Origin: an uncultured Spirochaetales bacterium
GTDB taxonomy: Bacteria > Spirochaetota > Spirochaetia > Sphaerochaetales > Sphaerochaetaceae
Length of the DNA: 36,849 nucleotides
Reading direction: 5' to 3'
Assembly: GCA_949285905.1 (NCBI GenBank)
Contig: CASDZV010000058.1
Coordinates: 1-36,849, forward strand
The notes under the pieces were generated by a model. The model worked only from the letters and a program-made list of their open reading frames with translations, ran no database searches and was not told the DNA's origin. A program made the translations under genes and the position numbers. Position 1 is the stretch's first letter. Every line of letters starts with the position of its first letter. Below, piece by piece: positions 8,171-17,525 of this stretch.

Positions 8171-8193
8171 AAAAGAGATGGGTCTCCCCCTCT
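8171..8193 (-). promoter_or_regulatory. Hairpin with short U-run after phnD
   Basis: Read on the minus strand, AGAG-GGG pairs with CCC-CTCT over a GAGA loop with a small bulge, followed by TTTT and then the phnC start. It sits directly after the binding-protein stop codon. A partial terminator or a 3'-end-stabilising structure would let the binding protein be made in excess over the membrane parts. Confidence 0.45.
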
Positions 8194-8203
8194 CCCTGAT
8201 ACG

Positions 8204-9247
8204 TCATACACCGGAATTCTTCATGATTTCCTGAGCAACTCTCTCATTGTCATAATCCGAGGATGTCGCAGGAAGGTATCCAGTATGGCTGTAAATTGCG
8301 ATAACGCTCTTTCCTTCTTCTGTCTTGTTGAGGTTCATGAATGCTGTCTGAAGAGCCTCAACAAACTCCGGAGTGATTGTCTTGCTTGTCTTTGAGACAC
8401 AGACTGTATCATTGTAGATCATCGGTGTGACTCCAACGAGATCTGTCTCTTTCCAGATATCTGCAGTGCGTCCGAATGTAGTTGTCCAGTCCTCTTCGTA
8501 ATCTCTTCTTGCATCTGCGAATGTGCAGAGGACGTCAACCTGTCCAGAAGCAAGGCGGGCAAATGCTGATGGATAGGAATCAACCTGAACCGTGTGCTGA
8601 AGATCTCCGATTGTCTTTCCATCGTAGTTGTTCATCAGCCAGATTGTCGGGTAGACATACCCTGCAGAACTTGTAGAGCTCATCACAGCCCAGTTTGCAG
8701 AATTGAGGTCATCCCATGTAAGCGCTTCTCCTGCATTTACCTTAGCGGTAAGCTCCTGTCCCTTCGCTGAAGGACCTGCGATGATGAGGGCGCGGTATCC
8801 GACTGCCTGATCCTGGCTTGCTGTGATAGGCTCGTTATTATTCCAGTCTCTTGGGTCATCGCTGTCTACTGAAAGACCATCGCGTGTTGCTGTGAGAATC
8901 ACATCACAGCCATCCTCGTAGAGAATGTATGTATTAGCAGGCATTCCTACTGCGATATCAGCAGTTCCAGCAGAAAGTGCGATACCTACAGCCTCGTAGT
9001 TTGTGCCTACGGAGATGTTCACATTCTCAACATCATAGCCAAGAGCGGCAAGTTCAGATGTCAGGAGGTTCTTCAGTGGCTCAGTGACCATGATGATCTC
9101 ACTTGGCTCACGAGAAGGAACATACATGATGTTCAGATCTTTAATCACAGTGTTCCCTGACTCGGAAGTGGCAGCTTCACTACCACCCTGTGCAAACAGG
9201 CTGAGCGACATAAGCGCTACAGCAAAGACCAATAAAGCCTTTTTCAT
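8204..9247 (-). CDS. phnD: Phosphonate-type ABC transporter substrate-binding protein
   Basis: A 347-aa protein. I chose ATG 9247 because AAGGAG lies 7 bases upstream and a signal peptide follows directly (MKKALLVFAVALMSLSLFA). The longer frame to 9307 would bury that signal. There is no cysteine at the cleavage region (FAQGGSEA), so it is probably cut by signal peptidase I rather than lipidated. The body matches the PhnD family: YVPSREPSEII, the anion-site-like SAGTADIAVG, SSTSSAGYVYP and the ASGQVDVLCTFADAR segment. It should capture a phosphorus-containing ligand in the periplasm. The gene follows the LacI-type regulator's stop by 1 bp. Confidence 0.88.
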   Translation of the reverse strand: MKKALLVFAVALMSLSLFAQGGSEAATSESGNTVIKDLNIMYVPSREPSEIIMVTEPLKNLLTSELAALGYDVENVNISVGTNYEAVGIALSAGTADIAVGMPANTYILYEDGCDVILTATRDGLSVDSDDPRDWNNNEPITASQDQAVGYRALIIAGPSAKGQELTAKVNAGEALTWDDLNSANWAVMSSTSSAGYVYPTIWLMNNYDGKTIGDLQHTVQVDSYPSAFARLASGQVDVLCTFADARRDYEEDWTTTFGRTADIWKETDLVGVTPMIYNDTVCVSKTSKTITPEFVEALQTAFMNLNKTEEGKSVIAIYSHTGYLPATSSDYDNERVAQEIMKNSGV

Positions 9248-9248
9248 T

Positions 9249-10264
<1,016 letters not shown>

Positions 10265-10317
10265 CGTATTTTTCACCCTTCTGTTTCAAATGCCCCTGTT
10301 TGGATTATCATCGGACT

Positions 10318-11094
10318 ATGGAAGCCTTCACAATTGAACACGCTGATGTAAGGAGAGATGGAAAGTACATTCTTTCCGATGTCTCCATAAAAGCAGATAT
10401 CGGTGAACGCCTGGCAATAATAGGGCCAAACGGCGCCGGAAAGTCCACACTTGTAGATGTCATTGATAGACGGATATACCCTCTTGCCACGGATCATTAC
10501 CGCTCTTCGCTCTTCGGGGAGGAACGATGGATAGTCTCAGAACTGAGAATGAAAATCGGTCATGTCTCTCCAGGGCAGGATGAATTCTTCCGTACGACAT
10601 ATACCGCGCGTGAAATCGTCGCATCCGGCCTTCACGCATCACTTGGCTTCGACTTTCATCATCAGATTGCTCCTGAAGACTGGGAAAGAGCTGATGAGGA
10701 ACTGGAAAAAGTATCAATGCTCGAAAAGAAAGACAGGACGATGAACACGCTATCGACCGGAGAGATGCGACGTGTGCTTCTGGCAAGAGCCGCGATAACA
10801 CGTCCATCGATGCTGCTGCTGGATGAAGCTACGGCGGGCCTCGACTTCCCTTCCCGCGCAGATCTCAGGAATACAATCCAGAACTATGCAACGGAAAACC
10901 GGACGATTGTAATGGTGACACATGAGCTTTCAGAGATTATCCCGGCAATTGACAGAATCATACTGATGAAGGATGGTAAAATCGTAGCAGAAGGCACGAA
11001 AAAAGAAATGCTCAGGGACGAGGTGCTCTCAGAACTCTATTCAAGACATGTCTACGTCGCTGAGGCAGATGGCATTTACACCGCATTCTGTTAG
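10318..11094 (+). CDS. Stand-alone ABC transporter ATP-binding protein
   Basis: A 258-aa single ABC domain. Walker A GPNGAGKST is at 36-44, the Q-loop region at KIGHVSPGQDEF, a signature variant reads LSTGEMRR (G to T at the third position), Walker B is LLLDEA, and the switch histidine is in VTHELSEI. It resembles YlmA/ModF-like soluble ATPases of the iron-chelate/molybdate class. ATG 10318 fits the domain start; the frame is open to a TTG at 10300. No ribosome site is obvious. No permease or binding protein is encoded next to it, and the next gene, 8 bases on, is an oxidoreductase. It may serve a remote permease or have a non-transport role. Confidence 0.8.
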   Translation: MEAFTIEHADVRRDGKYILSDVSIKADIGERLAIIGPNGAGKSTLVDVIDRRIYPLATDHYRSSLFGEERWIVSELRMKIGHVSPGQDEFFRTTYTAREIVASGLHASLGFDFHHQIAPEDWERADEELEKVSMLEKKDRTMNTLSTGEMRRVLLARAAITRPSMLLLDEATAGLDFPSRADLRNTIQNYATENRTIVMVTHELSEIIPAIDRIILMKDGKIVAEGTKKEMLRDEVLSELYSRHVYVAEADGIYTAFC

Positions 11095-11102
11095 GAGGAA
11101 CG

Positions 11103-12269
11103 ATGTACGGAGTAGCAATCATAGGAACAGGTTCTATCGGTAAAACACATGTAAAGGCATTTATCAATGACAGCCGTGCGGAAATCAGGGCTCTCTGCAG
11201 CAGAACAACGGCGAAATGCCATGAGATAATCAAAGAGATGCTTCCAGAAAGAAAGAGTGAGATTACAGTCACTGACGACTGGCATGCTCTTCTGGACAGG
11301 AAAGACATCGACATCGTATCAATTGCTCTGCCTCCCCAGATGCACAAGGATGTGACAATCGCATTCCTGCAGCACGGCAAACATGTGCTGCTTGAAAAAC
11401 CGATGGCCCTTTCCCTTGCAGAGGAAGATGAGATGATGAAAGCGGAGAAGGAAAGCGGCAAAAAACTCGGCATCATCTTCCAGAACAGATATTACACGGC
11501 AATACAGAGAGCAAAGAAAATGCTTGAAGATGGATATTTCGGCAGCATTCTCTCAGTGGATGTGACATCACACTGGTTCAGGGGCAGCAACTACCACAAC
11601 CTCTACTGGAGAGGAACATGGGGAAGCGAAGGAGGAGGAACTTTGACAAGCCAGGGTGTGCATCAGGTCGATATGCTTCTCTGGTTCATGAAAGGTCTGC
11701 CATCTTCCATCACTGCTATTATGGACAACAGGAAACACACAAACAGCGAAGCAGAGGATGAAGGCATGGCAATTATGCGCTTCCCTGATAAAGCCATTGC
11801 ATCATTTTCCGTCTCTCTTTCAGACATGGATGAGGCCCAGGGCTTCCGCTTTCAGTGTGAAAAGGCCGCATTCACGATTCCAGAATGGTCCCTCAGCGTC
11901 AAAAAACCTCAGCCAAACGGTTATCCTGAGGTAGATAAAGAGGAAGAAGAAAGACTCATGAATGTCTTCTGCAGCATACCTGCGCTCACAAAGGAAGGCC
12001 ATGATGCAGCGGTTTCATACTTCATAGACGCTGTGGAAAACAACACGAAGCCCGATGCCTCATCAGAAGATGGGAGAAATGCTACAGCATTCATTGACGC
12101 GTTCTATCTGTCTGCCGCAACGGAGCAGACTGTCAGCCTGCCATTGACAGAAAAGGCCCCTGTCTACACTACAGAAGGACTTGTTTCCGCGATGCCTAAA
12201 TTCTTCCGCAAGACTATCAGCACGGAAAGCCAGAGCGGAACAATGACGCTGGGAAGTGCGTCAAAATGA
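11103..12269 (+). CDS. Gfo/Idh/MocA family NAD(P)-dependent oxidoreductase
   Basis: A 388-aa protein. The N-terminal Rossmann fold has GTGSIGKTHVKAF (8-20). The family motif LLEKPMAL, with the conserved EKP lysine, is near residue 100. The C-terminal sheet domain holds GGGTLTSQGVHQVDMLLWF with the catalytic-type histidine. These enzymes oxidise or reduce sugars, inositols or related cyclic polyols with NAD(P); the substrate cannot be named. AGGAGGA immediately precedes the start, 8 bp after the ABC ATPase stop, so the two are co-transcribed. A sugar-modifying role fits the carbohydrate setting of the window but is inference. Confidence 0.88.
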   Translation: MYGVAIIGTGSIGKTHVKAFINDSRAEIRALCSRTTAKCHEIIKEMLPERKSEITVTDDWHALLDRKDIDIVSIALPPQMHKDVTIAFLQHGKHVLLEKPMALSLAEEDEMMKAEKESGKKLGIIFQNRYYTAIQRAKKMLEDGYFGSILSVDVTSHWFRGSNYHNLYWRGTWGSEGGGTLTSQGVHQVDMLLWFMKGLPSSITAIMDNRKHTNSEAEDEGMAIMRFPDKAIASFSVSLSDMDEAQGFRFQCEKAAFTIPEWSLSVKKPQPNGYPEVDKEEEERLMNVFCSIPALTKEGHDAAVSYFIDAVENNTKPDASSEDGRNATAFIDAFYLSAATEQTVSLPLTEKAPVYTTEGLVSAMPKFFRKTISTESQSGTMTLGSASK

Positions 12270-12325
12270 TGAAATTTTGTCCGGAAACTCCTCTTTCTCG
12301 GATATACTCTCATTAAGGAGGAGTT

Positions 12326-12877
12326 ATGCGGGCAAATATTATTATCCATTCCATTTCCGGCAATCTCTATCTGATTGCCTCGTCCTTTGCAGAAGCTCTG
12401 AAGGAAAGAGGTATCGATGCACGTATTTATGGTGTATCGGATCCGGATCTGCACCTTGCAGCAAATGAGAAAAGAGAAGCTATTGAATATTATGAGGAGA
12501 TAACAGCGCTTCCGGAAGCAACTGCAGAGAAACTGCAGTCTGCGGATATAATCATTCTGGGGACTCCATCCCGTTTCGGAATGCCGACTGCCGAGATGAA
12601 GGCTTTTCTCGATTCAACATGGCCTCTTTATACCAGGCAAGTCCTCAAAGGTCGTAAATTCTACGCCTTTGCTTCCACCACTGTCGGTGAGGAGGATGGG
12701 CTGAGGGCTGTCTCCGGACTCTACAGATGGGCAGAGATGATGCAGCTCTCCGCTGTTCCTTACGAACCATATGTGCATCTCGAGAACGAGATGATGCCTC
12801 AACGTCCTTCAGATATGATTGATTCTGTCGCTTCCAGACTTTCCGAGATGGTCGTGCTTCCAGACTTAGGACTTTGA
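12326..12877 (+). CDS. Flavodoxin-fold NAD(P)H reductase family protein
   Basis: A 183-aa flavodoxin-like protein: alpha/beta fold with IIIHSISGN near the N-terminus as the FMN phosphate loop, the ADIIILGTPSRFGMPTAEMKAFLDST segment typical of WrbA/NAD(P)H:quinone reductase relatives, and FASTTVGEEDG at the second flavin loop. It probably binds FMN and reduces quinones or similar acceptors. AAGGAGGAG gives a strong ribosome site. The gene follows the oxidoreductase by 56 bp and may share its transcript. Its 3' end overlaps by 12 bp the end of the convergent minus-strand gene, so no room remains for a conventional terminator between them. Confidence 0.8.
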   Translation: MRANIIIHSISGNLYLIASSFAEALKERGIDARIYGVSDPDLHLAANEKREAIEYYEEITALPEATAEKLQSADIIILGTPSRFGMPTAEMKAFLDSTWPLYTRQVLKGRKFYAFASTTVGEEDGLRAVSGLYRWAEMMQLSAVPYEPYVHLENEMMPQRPSDMIDSVASRLSEMVVLPDLGL

Positions 12878-13771
12878 CAGCTTGCTGAAATAATAGGCAA
12901 GATAGCGTTCAAGGCGGTGGAAGATGTCTTTTCCTTTTTCCTTCCCCGCCTTACGCACAGCCTCAGCTGCGCTGATACTCCCATCCTGCCTCTTGTACTC
13001 ATCCCAGCGCCTGACCAGCCACATATACATATCCCCTTCAGTCTGCCCGGGAAAAGCCGCAAGAAGGTGCTCTGCCCGGATTTCCCTGACTATCGGAGTA
13101 TAGACATTATCATACCAGCTTCTGGCTGCTTCCTCGAAAGAAAGCTCATGGTCTACATTCTGATTGATATAATATTTATGTACCAGGATATGATTCACCA
13201 TCTCCGGATAAGAACCCGGAGTCGTGAATACTATATCCCCCATCGGCAGATAGGAGGGCTTGTACTGTGCTATGAACATATTCCTCTCATAGTCAACAAC
13301 TTTATCCTTCAGCTCCTTCATCGTCATGCCGGGATGGATAGGAATCTCTGTATCAAGCTCTACAACTTCTGCATCGATGTATTCAACGCCCTGTGCTTTT
13401 GCAACAGATACTCTATGATTTCCATCGCGGACGAAGTAGTAACCACCAAGGCTGTAGACAGATATCGGAGGAAGAATCACATCATTGAGAACTGCCGTAT
13501 CGATACTGCACCAACGTGTTTTCAGCTGCTCACGCTTAGGGAAAAACGCAGATGAGAAATCATGGTACCGTCCTTCACTTCCAATGATTTTATTCACTGG
13601 TATGGTTCTCATCCCGAGATATGTCTCAGATTTTGGCTTTATAATCGAAGTGACCTCATACAATGACATCAGATTATTGTTCTTCCATGTCAGAGCTGAA
13701 AGGAGCCCCTGAAATTTAGCTTTGCGTTTAGCTCTGGAGAAATCTTCAAACGCAGTAGATTCAATCGCCAT
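12866..13771 (-). CDS. ParB/sulfiredoxin-like fold protein of unknown role
   Basis: A 301-aa protein with a ParB/Srx-like central motif: LPPISVYSLGGYYFVRDGNH followed by RVSVAKAQG and a strand DAEVVELD. This is the same layout as the GxHR nucleotide-binding box of ParB and sulfiredoxin. The rest is charged, with no membrane segment or signal. Similar proteins in spirochaetes and Firmicutes are often labelled transcriptional regulator, but I see no clear HTH. Its start overlaps the end of the metallophosphoesterase gene by 11 bp, which implies translational coupling. Both lie at the tail of the nucleoside operon, hinting at a role in nucleotide metabolism or signalling. Function unknown. Confidence 0.65.
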   Translation of the reverse strand: MAIESTAFEDFSRAKRKAKFQGLLSALTWKNNNLMSLYEVTSIIKPKSETYLGMRTIPVNKIIGSEGRYHDFSSAFFPKREQLKTRWCSIDTAVLNDVILPPISVYSLGGYYFVRDGNHRVSVAKAQGVEYIDAEVVELDTEIPIHPGMTMKELKDKVVDYERNMFIAQYKPSYLPMGDIVFTTPGSYPEMVNHILVHKYYINQNVDHELSFEEAARSWYDNVYTPIVREIRAEHLLAAFPGQTEGDMYMWLVRRWDEYKRQDGSISAAEAVRKAGKEKGKDIFHRLERYLAYYFSKLSKS

Positions 13772-14465
13772 AGCTCTTCCCTAATGCCTCATCCTCGAGG
13801 ATGTAGTTCTTGTAGATATTAATGACTTTCGTGTCACAATACTCGGAAACTCTCGGTGCATTCATATCATCAAGATGCACATGCCCATGCAGAAGATAAC
13901 GTGGCTTGAAACGCTCCATGAACGACAGAAAACACTCAAATCCCTTATGGCAGAGATCCTCTCCGTCTCCCATTCCCCTCGGGGGTGCATGCGTGATGAG
14001 GATATCGAGAGCCCTGCCATAACGCTTTTTGTTATACAGAAGCCGCGGTGTGAGCTTGTTTATACGCCACTGCATCTGCTTCTCTGTATATTGGCTGTCT
14101 CCATAGTTATAGAGCATGGATCCTCCCAGCCCCATGATAATAAGATCATGCTGGTTATCGCGGACACATTTTCCATCAACAAAGCAGCCACCGAAAGAAG
14201 GGAGAGTATGGTCATCGAAACCAACCAGCTTCTCCCTCATGGCTTCCTGGGATGTACCACCTTTCATCATCCGGCCAAACTCTTCAAGATTATGGTTGCC
14301 ATAAACATACCATACATCCTTTCTGAGCATTGTCTGGATGTAATCGTAATACCTTAAGGGAAGATCCCCAGCAGAGATGACGAAGTCGACATCCCTGTAA
14401 AGATCAGGGGCAACTGTCGAATAAATCAGAGTGTCTGTCGTATCCGAGATGCAGAGAATCTTCAT
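13761..14465 (-). CDS. Metallophosphoesterase with altered first motif
   Basis: A 234-aa calcineurin-like phosphoesterase. Visible motifs: CISDTTDTLIYS (D8, but T10 where most members have the metal-binding histidine of D-x-H), SAGDLPLRYYD (GD), YGNHNLEEF, ITHAPPRGMGD and HGHVHLDD. A whole branch of this family carries SDxxD in place of SDxH, so the protein is probably active, but its metal site may differ. Target phosphoester unknown. It starts 46 bp downstream of the nucleoside phosphorylase stop and overlaps the following ParB-like gene by 11 bp. All are on the minus strand and likely one transcript. Confidence 0.8.
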   Translation of the reverse strand: MKILCISDTTDTLIYSTVAPDLYRDVDFVISAGDLPLRYYDYIQTMLRKDVWYVYGNHNLEEFGRMMKGGTSQEAMREKLVGFDDHTLPSFGGCFVDGKCVRDNQHDLIIMGLGGSMLYNYGDSQYTEKQMQWRINKLTPRLLYNKKRYGRALDILITHAPPRGMGDGEDLCHKGFECFLSFMERFKPRYLLHGHVHLDDMNAPRVSEYCDTKVINIYKNYILEDEALGKSYGD

Positions 14466-14511
14466 ACACAGATATTATTATGAAGCGCCGGATTTTTGTT
14501 AAGCCCCTGAA

Positions 14512-15348
14512 TCAGAGCTTATTTTCCGGCCAGGATGCGACAACCCCTCTCACAAGCGCAGAGAATGTCTTCTTTACTCTCTCTCCTGTCTCAAGAACCT
14601 CCTCATGGTTCAGAGGCTGATCAAGAATGCCGGCAGCCATGTTTGTCAGACAGCTGATGCCCATCGTCTTCATTCTCATGTGCGATGCAGCTATTGCTTC
14701 AGGGACTGTAGACATACCGACAGCATCAGCGCCTGCTATGCGTGCGAACCTGACCTCTGCCGCTGTCTCAAAGGAAGGCCCTGTAAAGAGCATATAGACT
14801 CCCTTCCTCACAGATATAGACAACTCCCCTGCTGCTTTCTCAGCAATGGCTACAAGCTCTTTGTCATAAACCTGTGTCATATCAAAGAAGCGCTCTCCCA
14901 GATCATCAGGATTTCTTCCTCTAAGCGGATTATCAGCAATAAGCTTTATGTGGTCTGTAATAAGCATCAGATCTCCAGGCTTCCATGCTGTATTGACACA
15001 GCCTGCCGCATTTGTGAGAAGCAGCGCATTGATACCAAGCATCTTCATTGTGCGGATAGGATATACAACCTCTTCCATCGAATAGCCTTCATAGTAGTGG
15101 AAACGTCCCTGCATGCAGAGTACTGTCTTTCCTTCAAGGCCTCCGATTACAAGCCGTCCCTTGTGCCCAGGAACAGTGGATACCGGGAAATGAGGAATAT
15201 CATGATAGTCTATGATGACTGCATCCTCAATTGCGTCTGCCATATCCCCCAGCCCTGAACCAAGTATGATTCCAATCTGAGGCTTTCTGCCTTCTAGTCT
15301 TGATTCTATATATGCTTTCGACTGGGAAAGCTTTTCCATGAGTTCCAT
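14512..15348 (-). CDS. punA: Purine nucleoside phosphorylase
   Basis: A 278-aa PNP of the trimeric (PNP/MTAP, DeoD-unlike) class. Motifs in order: GIILGSGLGDMAD (phosphate loop), VPGHKGRL, GRFHYYEGYSMEEV, LLTNAAGCVN, TGPSFETAAEVRF, GADAVGMSTVPEAI and the purine-site region SCLTNMAAGI. It cleaves purine (deoxy)nucleosides with phosphate to base and (deoxy)ribose-1-phosphate in the cytoplasm. It lies 9 bp after the second permease gene of the nucleoside importer, so import and phosphorolysis are encoded together. That supports a guanosine/inosine-type substrate for the transporter. Confidence 0.92.
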   Translation of the reverse strand: MELMEKLSQSKAYIESRLEGRKPQIGIILGSGLGDMADAIEDAVIIDYHDIPHFPVSTVPGHKGRLVIGGLEGKTVLCMQGRFHYYEGYSMEEVVYPIRTMKMLGINALLLTNAAGCVNTAWKPGDLMLITDHIKLIADNPLRGRNPDDLGERFFDMTQVYDKELVAIAEKAAGELSISVRKGVYMLFTGPSFETAAEVRFARIAGADAVGMSTVPEAIAASHMRMKTMGISCLTNMAAGILDQPLNHEEVLETGERVKKTFSALVRGVVASWPENKL

Positions 15349-15357
15349 ACGTCCTCC

Positions 15358-16311
15358 TTAGAATGGCTCTCCAGAAGCAAGAGGAGCAGCACTCTTCCTG
15401 CTGGAGAAAATCAGAGCAATCAATGTAGCTACATAAGGGAACATGCCAAGGTATCCTGTCGGAATACTCTGGAAGACAGGGAAGACCTTGCCCATGTTTG
15501 CAATCGTCATACAAATGCCGAAGAAGAATGTGGATCCGAGGATTCCAAGCGGCTTCCACTGCCCGAAAATAAGCGCAGCAATCGCAAGGAACCCGAGACC
15601 GTTGATACCGCTTCCAGCATTGTATTCACCTGCGTATGTGACGAGAATACATGCGCCTCCAAGACCGGAGAGGAATCCGGAGAGAAGGACACCGATGTAT
15701 CTCATCTTGTGTACATTCACACCAGCAGAGGCAACAGCGGACGGATGCTCTCCACATGCTCTGAGCCGCAACCCGAACGATGTCTTGTACAGAAGGAACC
15801 ATGACAGGCCCCAGAGCGCAATGCAGATCCAGCTCGTCCAGTACGTGCTTGAGAAGAACAGCGGTCCGATTACAGGAATCTCCGAAAGAACAGGAATACT
15901 TCTGCGGACAACTGCTCTGACAATTGTGATGTTTCCACTGCCTGTGATTGTCTGTGCAAGGAAAAGCGAGACTGCCGTTGAAAGCATATTGATTGCTGTT
16001 CCTGATATAACCTGATTCGCTTTGAGATTAATAGCAGCGAAGGCATGAAGCACGGAAAGCAGTGTTGAAGCCGCCATAGCGACAAGAATACCGATGACAA
16101 TTGCAAGTGTGAAACTGAAGCCAGGTATGCTCTGCAGCTTCACTATCGTGGCAGCAGCAGAGAAGACACCGAAGAGCATCAGGCCTTCTATGCAGAGGTT
16201 GGTAACACCGGAGCGCTCGGAATAAAGACCGCCGAGTGCGCCCATCAATATAGGCATCGTGTATGCAATTGCTGATGGTATAATACTTGTAATCACACTC
16301 CAGAATTCCAT
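15358..16311 (-). CDS. Nucleoside ABC transporter permease (NupQ-like)
   Basis: A 317-aa BPD_transp_2 family permease with about nine membrane spans. Characteristic pieces are the N-terminal LMGALGGLYSERSGVTNLCIEGLML box, the LRACGEHPSAVASAGVNVHKMRYIGV loop and GGACILVTYAGEYNAGSGINGLGFLAIAALIFG. The family serves BMP-type nucleoside importers (NupQ/PnrE, YufQ). Start and stop overlap by one base with the preceding permease gene (TAATG), so the pair is translationally coupled. It should form a heterodimeric channel with the larger permease. Confidence 0.9.
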   Translation of the reverse strand: MEFWSVITSIIPSAIAYTMPILMGALGGLYSERSGVTNLCIEGLMLFGVFSAAATIVKLQSIPGFSFTLAIVIGILVAMAASTLLSVLHAFAAINLKANQVISGTAINMLSTAVSLFLAQTITGSGNITIVRAVVRRSIPVLSEIPVIGPLFFSSTYWTSWICIALWGLSWFLLYKTSFGLRLRACGEHPSAVASAGVNVHKMRYIGVLLSGFLSGLGGACILVTYAGEYNAGSGINGLGFLAIAALIFGQWKPLGILGSTFFFGICMTIANMGKVFPVFQSIPTGYLGMFPYVATLIALIFSSRKSAAPLASGEPF

Positions 16312-17525
16312 TACCTTCCCTCCTTATCAGTTTTCATGAGCTTTTTCCCTTCTTTCGCGTATGTGCGGAACTGCTCTTTTGACATCTGGGTCACTGGTGT
16401 CTTGTCACCATGCTCTGCTGCCGCACGCAATACCGCTTCTTCCTTTGAAGCGAAGTCTTTGTGGAATATGCGGTTCCAGAAGGAAGCAAGTATGACATTC
16501 GTTGCCGTAAAATAGATAATTGTTGCAATAATCGTATCTGCTATTTCCGTAGGGATACCAGTTGCTGCAAGAGAACCTCTTCCCATCTTGAGGATGCCGA
16601 AGAAGATTGCGGAGAAAAAGATTCCTACAGGAGAGCAGTTGCCAAGAAGCGCGACTGCAATACCATCAAAACCCTCATTCGGCATCTTGCCCATTTCCAT
16701 GATGTTTGAATATCCGCAGTAATATGTCAGTCCTCCGAGACTTGCCAGTGCTCCTGCGATAGCCATTGAGATCATTATAGAGCGATTGACTTTTATACCG
16801 GCATACTCTGCGCAGAACTTGTTTGCACCGACAGCTTTCAGATTGAAGCCGAGTGTTGTTTTCTGGAGGATGAACCAGACAGCAATACACATGATAATCG
16901 CAAGGAAGAATCCATAATTCAGCGTTGAGAATGATGTCAGATTTGTCAGCCAGTCCGCGCGTAGCGTATGAACAGTCTCAATTGGTTTTGATTTCACAGA
17001 AATTGTCGGGTCGATGATGAAGCGCGGGATGAAATCATAAACTATCCAGTAAGCAATCCAGTTGAGCATGATTGTGGAAACAACCTCATGCACATTGAAC
17101 TTGGCTTTCAGCAGTCCTGAAAGAAAACCCCAGAAAGCACCTGTTAGCATCGCAGATAAAACAATAACAGGAATATAAATGATACGGGGCATTGACATCG
17201 GCAGATAATACGCGAGGATCGAACCTGTGATACCTCCGACAAGCATCTGTCCGGATGCGCCGATATTGAACAGACCTGTCTTGAAAGCGAATGCAACGGA
17301 GAGCCCTATCAGGATAAGCTGTGTGGACATGCCAAGCGTATTGCCAATACGACGCGTATTCGACAGCGCTCCAAAAAGAATGCGCTCAAATCCGGAAAAA
17401 GGATTTTTTCCGATGCAGAGGATGAAAACACACCCCGCTACAATCCCCAGGAATACAGCTGAGAGCGAGACAAGGAGAGGAGATGCTTTCCTTGCCTCCA
17501 GGGGCTTATTTATACTTTTTCTCAT
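16311..17525 (-). CDS. Nucleoside ABC transporter permease (NupP-like)
   Basis: A 404-aa permease. A cytoplasmic N-terminus precedes about nine spans with FNIGASGQMLVGGITGSILAYY, ATFNVHEVVSTIMLNW-like text (KFNVHEVVSTIMLNWIAYW) and GLTYYCGYSNIMEMGKMPNEGFDGIAVALLG. It is longer than its partner because of an extra C-terminal cytoplasmic tail (about residues 360-404) rich in Lys and Glu. Its start overlaps the ATPase stop by 4 bp (ATGA). Family placement is clear; the ligand, purine nucleosides, is inferred from the linked phosphorylase and binding protein. Confidence 0.9.
   Translation of the reverse strand: MRKSINKPLEARKASPLLVSLSAVFLGIVAGCVFILCIGKNPFSGFERILFGALSNTRRIGNTLGMSTQLILIGLSVAFAFKTGLFNIGASGQMLVGGITGSILAYYLPMSMPRIIYIPVIVLSAMLTGAFWGFLSGLLKAKFNVHEVVSTIMLNWIAYWIVYDFIPRFIIDPTISVKSKPIETVHTLRADWLTNLTSFSTLNYGFFLAIIMCIAVWFILQKTTLGFNLKAVGANKFCAEYAGIKVNRSIMISMAIAGALASLGGLTYYCGYSNIMEMGKMPNEGFDGIAVALLGNCSPVGIFFSAIFFGILKMGRGSLAATGIPTEIADTIIATIIYFTATNVILASFWNRIFHKDFASKEEAVLRAAAEHGDKTPVTQMSKEQFRTYAKEGKKLMKTDKEGR

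Noticed and set aside
12270..12325. Independent promoter for the flavodoxin-fold gene
   Set aside because: TTGTCC and TATACT are present but separated by 20 bases, too far for a normal sigma70 promoter. Read-through from the upstream gene is simpler.
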